Source of the DNA: Terribacillus aidingensis
Lineage (GTDB): Bacteria > Bacillota > Bacilli > Bacillales > Amphibacillaceae
Direction: 5' to 3'
NCBI RefSeq assembly: GCF_900215625.1
Contig: NZ_OBEK01000001.1
Span: 682,001-746,000, forward strand
DNA length: 64,000 nt
In this document: in pieces, positions 61,701 through 64,000 of the stretch
Layout: each line of letters starts with the position of its first letter
How positions within the stretch are numbered: the stretch's first letter is position 1
Translations under genes and position numbers: made by a program
Notes under the pieces: generated by a model
The model's input: the letters and a program-made list of their open reading frames with translations, nothing else
What the model was told of the DNA's origin: nothing
Databases searched by the model: none

Positions 61701-64000
61701 TCGACAGTGAAGAAAACACAATTGGCTTAACAGGAGCAGAATTTACGCTGCAAGATGAGAACGGAAAAGTTCTTCAAACCGGTTTAACAACAAACGAAGC
61801 TGGTGAGCTGGCAATCGCAAACTTGAAGCCAGGCGATTATCAGCTAGTAGAAACAAAAGCACCAGCAGATTACGTGCTGAATGACACGCCAATCATCTTT
61901 ACAATTGACAAAGGACAGCAAGTGATTTCGACAGTGGAAGTGGAAAATACACTTACACCAGGTGCTGTATCCTTGATTAAAGTAGACAAAGACAATGAAG
62001 GTGTGCCGCTGGCAGGAGCGGAATACAAATTAGTCGATGCAGCAGGTACAACGATACAAGAAAAGCTGGTTACCGATTTGGATGGTCGCATTATCGTTTC
62101 GAACCTGGCACCAGGAAAGTATCAATTCATCGAAACAAAAGCACCAGAAAACTATGTGCTAGATGAAACACCAATTGACGTTGAAGTAACGCGCAGTCAA
62201 AAGGAAGCAGCTATTGTGCGTGCCGAGAATGAGCTGATTCCGGGAAGTGTCGTTTTGGAGAAGAAAGATAGTGTGGATGAAACAATCACACTAGCAGGCG
62301 CTGTATTCAAACTAGTAGACAGTAAAGGCAACACGGTTGAAGAAAAGCTGACAACAGATGAGAACGGCAGAATTGTTGTTGAAGACCTGAAACCAGGAGC
62401 CTATCAGTTTATCGAAACACAAGCACCAGCCGATTATGTGCTCAACGAAAAGCCAATCGACTTTGAAATTAGCAAGAACCAGCAAGAGCAGCTCGTTGTG
62501 TCTGCAGCAAACAAACTAATTCCAGGTAGTGTGGAATTAACGAAAATCAATGGGCATGATAGTGGAGAGAAGCTGGCAGGAGCTGTTTTCGAACTGCAAG
62601 ATCAGGATGGCAAAGTAATCCAAGCAGACTTGAAGACAGACGAATCAGGCAGCATTACGGTTGATAATCTGGCACCAGGAAACTATCAATTTGTTGAGAC
62701 CGCAGCACCGGCAGACTTTGTAACAGATCAAACACCAATCCGGTTTGTAATTGAAAGAAGTCAGCAAGAAAAAGTAACACTTACAGCGGAAAATGATCTG
62801 AAAAAAGGATCTTTGGAAATTGTTAAGCTCGACAGCGCCGATGAGAAGCTAGGCCTTGAAGGAGCTTCATTCGACTTACTGACAGCTGAAGGAGAAAAGG
62901 TTGCGTCTGGTACAACAAATAAAGAAGGAAAACTTGTTTTCAAAGATCTAGTTCCAGGCAACTATCTAATCAAAGAAACAAAAGCTCCATTTGGCTACGA
63001 TCTAGACCCGGCAGCAAAACCAGTAACAATTGAACGCAGCCAGCAAGAAACAGCAGTCGTCCAGCTTCAAAACGAGCTTTCTACGGGAGCAGTTCAGTTG
63101 AAGAAAGTCGACAGCGTGGATAACAATGTGAAACTTGCAAATGCAGTCTTCCGTTTAGTAGACGGCAACGGTGACACATTGCAAGAAGGATTAACAACGA
63201 ACAGTGATGGTCTGCTGACCATTACCGACTTGAAACCAGGTAACTACCAGTTAATCGAAACAAGCGCACCAGAGAATTATGTGCTGGATAACACACCAAT
63301 TGCTATCACGATTGAAAAAGGACAGCAAACAGCCCTTACTGTCACTGCAGAAAATACACTGCAGCCAGGTATCGTATCACTGATTAAGGTAGACAAAGAC
63401 AATCCGGAGATTCATCTGGAAAATGCAGAATTTAAATTGTTAGATGAGAAAGGAAATACAGTAAAAGAGCAGCTGCACACAGATGGAGAAGGGCGTATTA
63501 TCGTGGAAGATTTAGCTCCAGGCTCTTACACATTTGTGGAAACAAAAGCACCAGCAGGGTATGAGTTGGATGACAAAGCTATTAACGTCACGGTAGAAAA
63601 AGGGCAAAAAGAAGCTGCAGTAGTGACAGCTGTTAATGAACTGACAACAGGAAGTGTCGTACTTGAAAAAGTCGATGCAGACAACGATGAACAGAAATTG
63701 AAAGGTGCAGTATTCAAGCTGGTTAATGCTAAAGGTGACGTAGTAAATGAAAAGCTCATCACAGATGAGCAAGGTCAGATTAAGGTTGATGGCTTGAAGC
63801 CAGGAAACTATCAGTTTATCGAAACAAAAGCGCCAGCTGGCTACCAACTAGATGATACACCGATCATGTTTACCATTGAGACAGCACAAAAAGAGCCAGC
63901 AGTCGTCACGGCAACGAACGTGTTAGAGCCGGCTCCAGATAAACCGGAAGAACCAAAAGAACCAGAGCAGCCAACAAACAGTGAAACACCAAAAGATCCG
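55736..64000 (+). CDS. Giant secreted adhesin with 17 SpaA/CnaB domains (3' end missing)
   Basis: At least 2755 residues, open at the window edge; GTG at 55736 behind AAAGGAG (an ATG at 55731 is out of frame and stops at once). Signal peptide about 1-31 (ending QVFAE). Residues ~35-170 form a first beta domain, ~176-282 a Glu/Pro/Thr-rich linker, ~284-1130 an adhesin region with repeated collagen-binding-like domains (recurring ITWTVDFNK, ITWEVKYNY, SNWVIDFNK, ITWNVGVNY, INWKIDINK strands). A short SGGSGSGSG hinge leads to 17 SpaA/CnaB-type domains (about 1138-2730), each with a Lys in strand 1, E-T-K-A-P-like Glu and Asn near its end for an isopeptide bond. A Pro/Glu/Lys-rich spacer (PDKPEEPKEPEQP) starts at the edge; an LPxTG sorting signal is expected just beyond. 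Confidence 0.92.
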   Translation, partial: MKKKISVMLLIMILLMQTVLSGSLGTAQVFAEGTDAEPFQAEIELTDHEDSKNSPDHRADRDAKLKLKVNWNKTQHTSDEDTYQITLPEQLDFETVDSSILVNEANKEVGRYSLKDGVLSFQFTNEEQEPAKGTVEIPFSSNQAVQESEEDQVELTFVVGSNVQLVPFYLTVPAEKEQTPTEPATEEEQTEETPADDVSAEKPADPEQTGEENTAGGKPVDGEPPTGEEEQPVDETEEIKEPAKEETPKAGEEKTDEVTEAKKEETDEEKAEELAPEEAERKTGEIEENIITSIVLKDEDGNIIDANENPDNQPALGEAVTIDMEWALQNGHSYGEGSTFTFNLPDYFKLHNDVDGQLVFGNDSVGSYIMKMDGTVVMTFNDNISKLSNVKGTLHLWTEFKEEIEGSVEQEIIFNIKEEDVEVIPVKFAPKPGNAIDKAGKTDRGYNAKEITWTVDFNKQLESIEDAVLNDPLQENQQLQPDTIKVYKLDVQLDGTVKQGELVDPSNYQVQEEPFSIHFGQLKDAYRVEFTSDITDAEGTSYSNTAVLTGSNIEDLSAQASVGVTRGKPLEKRSTHYDAAKQIITWEVKYNYNEKTIQQQDALLTDLFDESQSLISDSVKVERITIGENGEEVNAEEVHNYLVEDAPAADKKHGFQLQFREDIQNAYKITYQTKADGRVLDDGNINNTVTTGDYEEGADRGVSQQVLSKGVPNVNYQNKTSNWVIDFNKDSHVMKNVVITDTYPNKGLTMQEDTFKIVDTASGTVLSKGEDYELTVTPDGFTVKFNNQIETPYKITYTTDFDYDSLGEQKVFKNNVLLDWTDEWNKEQTKEASAQFSPDNYTKNNGFKNGSYNAVTKEITWNVGVNYDLKDLKNIIVTDYIQGQQNLVEGSLKVYDMELFGWWDGVKKGETPLEEGKDYVVETVANEKGEPGFKVRFLEDSNKPYWIEYKTSLAGELIENRYNNTATLTSDGLEPINLDAHVSVHNGGSYNVKSGSQNGNVINWKIDINKGQSHVTEAKITDEQQANQILLEDSFKLYATNVAENGNLTKGEEVSKEDYKLDIQTAEDGSQTFVLSFLKDIDRAYMLEYQSYINAANGESISNKATFSGKNITTEQVESGKTIIVRKSGGSGSGSGEYGSLEVSKVDAATGDPLAGATFTLYDSAGEIAIRSVTTGEDGKAVFKNLLYDDYLLKEDKAPEGYVVGIQDTQKVTVDGESKVTIENKEMTRDAQITKKDAETGKPIAGAVFELQQQIDGEWQQSQKDLTTNEDGIISVKDLEAGEYRWIETAAPDLYELNADPVYFNIQENQTWVTEVTKDNTIKRGSVKLQKTDQAGDPLQGAVFAVKDADGNAVREGITSDENGLVEVTDLRPGTYTIVETKAPEFYQLDQTVHKFTIDPNKEAQVDLGTIENKLITGSIKLTKVDANQKESLLEGAVFELQTADGETLREGLTTNAAGVLLVDQLAPGNYQLVETAAPNGYQVDAAPIQFTIEKSNEEKIQVEREISNKLTPGEVILTKVDDKDGTVLAEAEFALYHENGDLVKEGLKTDADGKLIVADLHPGKYYFQETKAPANYELHDEKLPFTIERGQLAAEEVTATNTLTPGAVSLVKTDEDDDSVKLAGAEFKLLDAKGDVVKEKLVTNEAGQIVVEDLAPGTYTFVETKAPEHYQLDDTPIEVTVEKGQKAAAVVTATNALIPGSVVLEKVDSADHSIKLEGAVFQLVNSKGDVIEKELKTGNDGRIVVENLKPGNYQFIEVTAPKDYELDKEPINFTVDKSQKEALVIQQTNTLTPGSAELKKVNKHNSEEALAGAVYVLKDAAGTIVRDNLITDEDGKIAVKDLAPGTYQFEEVKAPEHFVLDSTPIIVEVARSQEKTVAVTATNELKRGAAEIKKVGEDDTAKGLEGAEYELRTPDGVTVESGKTDETGTLRFNNLLPGEYVIVETKAPFGYDVDSTPIPVTVERSQKETVTKQQVDELTTGSILLKKVDSEENTIGLTGAEFTLQDENGKVLQTGLTTNEAGELAIANLKPGDYQLVETKAPADYVLNDTPIIFTIDKGQQVISTVEVENTLTPGAVSLIKVDKDNEGVPLAGAEYKLVDAAGTTIQEKLVTDLDGRIIVSNLAPGKYQFIETKAPENYVLDETPIDVEVTRSQKEAAIVRAENELIPGSVVLEKKDSVDETITLAGAVFKLVDSKGNTVEEKLTTDENGRIVVEDLKPGAYQFIETQAPADYVLNEKPIDFEISKNQQEQLVVSAANKLIPGSVELTKINGHDSGEKLAGAVFELQDQDGKVIQADLKTDESGSITVDNLAPGNYQFVETAAPADFVTDQTPIRFVIERSQQEKVTLTAENDLKKGSLEIVKLDSADEKLGLEGASFDLLTAEGEKVASGTTNKEGKLVFKDLVPGNYLIKETKAPFGYDLDPAAKPVTIERSQQETAVVQLQNELSTGAVQLKKVDSVDNNVKLANAVFRLVDGNGDTLQEGLTTNSDGLLTITDLKPGNYQLIETSAPENYVLDNTPIAITIEKGQQTALTVTAENTLQPGIVSLIKVDKDNPEIHLENAEFKLLDEKGNTVKEQLHTDGEGRIIVEDLAPGSYTFVETKAPAGYELDDKAINVTVEKGQKEAAVVTAVNELTTGSVVLEKVDADNDEQKLKGAVFKLVNAKGDVVNEKLITDEQGQIKVDGLKPGNYQFIETKAPAGYQLDDTPIMFTIETAQKEPAVVTATNVLEPAPDKPEEPKEPEQPTNSETPKDP
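60551..63900 (+). repeat. Higher-order repeat of five SpaA domains, period 1407 bp
   Basis: Domains 6-10, 11-15 and 16-17 align type by type. Starts of equivalent domains: 60551, 61958, 63365 (type A) and 60833, 62240, 63647 (type B); all four intervals are exactly 1407 bp (469 codons). Type-specific residues recur, for example APFGYD only in domains 9 and 14, and Lys-x-Asn in place of Lys-x-Asp in domains 8 and 13. Confidence 0.9.

Noticed and set aside
59312-63847. Many minus-strand open frames opposite the adhesin repeats (up to 147 codons, repeatedly similar to each other)
   Set aside because: They mirror the SpaA repeat periodicity, lack ribosome sites and arise from biased codons of the plus-strand repeats.
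1-64000. Mobile elements, tRNA or rRNA genes, riboswitches
   Set aside because: I looked for transposase-like proteins, terminal inverted repeats, tRNA clover-leaf ends and T-box/riboswitch-like leaders and saw none I could support.

Overview
The window looks like a chromosomal segment of a spore-forming, flagellated, low-to-moderate-GC Bacillaceae. The sporulation/shape/flagellar block spoIID, spoIIQ, spoIIID, mbl, flhO, flhP, epuA-like, fabZ is the conserved Bacillus arrangement. comK, an AbrB-type regulator and a complete poly(glycerol phosphate) wall teichoic acid (WTA) locus agree with this. A moderately halotolerant genus such as Terribacillus or a relative is possible, but that is only a guess. 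I saw no rRNA, tRNA, insertion sequence, prophage or CRISPR array.

Layout. 1-3.5 kb: the end of a peptide-binding lipoprotein gene, then a translationally coupled LD-carboxypeptidase / L-Ala-D/L-Glu epimerase / NlpC-P60 set that recycles murein peptides. 3.6-11.5 kb: sporulation, shape, flagellar and fatty-acid genes, with an AimR-like tetratricopeptide receptor lacking its DNA-binding domain between spoIIQ and spoIIID. 11.6-20.4 kb: a short comK, a hypothetical gene, an acyltransferase, a YknW/YknX-like pair, a glycosyltransferase, a CWB2-anchored lysozyme-like wall protein and an AbrB-family regulator. 20.4-22 kb: a divergent SDR/TetR pair. 22-25.4 kb (minus): an overlapping four-gene cassette (GT2, DUF6020 membrane protein, two small EamA proteins) resembling lipid-linked sugar glycosylation systems.

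25.6-50.4 kb is the cell-envelope polymer region: MurJ/Wzx-like flippase, Wzy-like polymerase, Alg14/Alg13-like pair, tagO, tagB, tagD, tagF, two secreted wall hydrolases with GW/SH3-type repeats (glucosaminidase and amidase), a TarS/TarQ-like GT2, tandem TarM/TagE-like GT4s, tagA, tagGH and an LCP (TagTUV) ligase with a Ser/Thr-rich repeat tail. Together these genes can make lipid-linked poly(GroP), glycosylate it, export it, attach it to murein and bind hydrolases to it. TGTWAA-N5-TGTWAA (WalR/PhoP-type) motifs recur in the promoters here.

50.6-51.3 kb: small DUF1659, DUF2922 and YvrJ genes. 51.3-64 kb: a hybrid double histidine kinase and a response regulator with a SARP/BTAD output, divergent from a giant surface adhesin (at least 2755 residues, open at the window edge) with collagen-binding-like domains and 17 SpaA/CnaB-type domains. 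Twelve of these domains form a higher-order repeat whose period is exactly 1407 bp.
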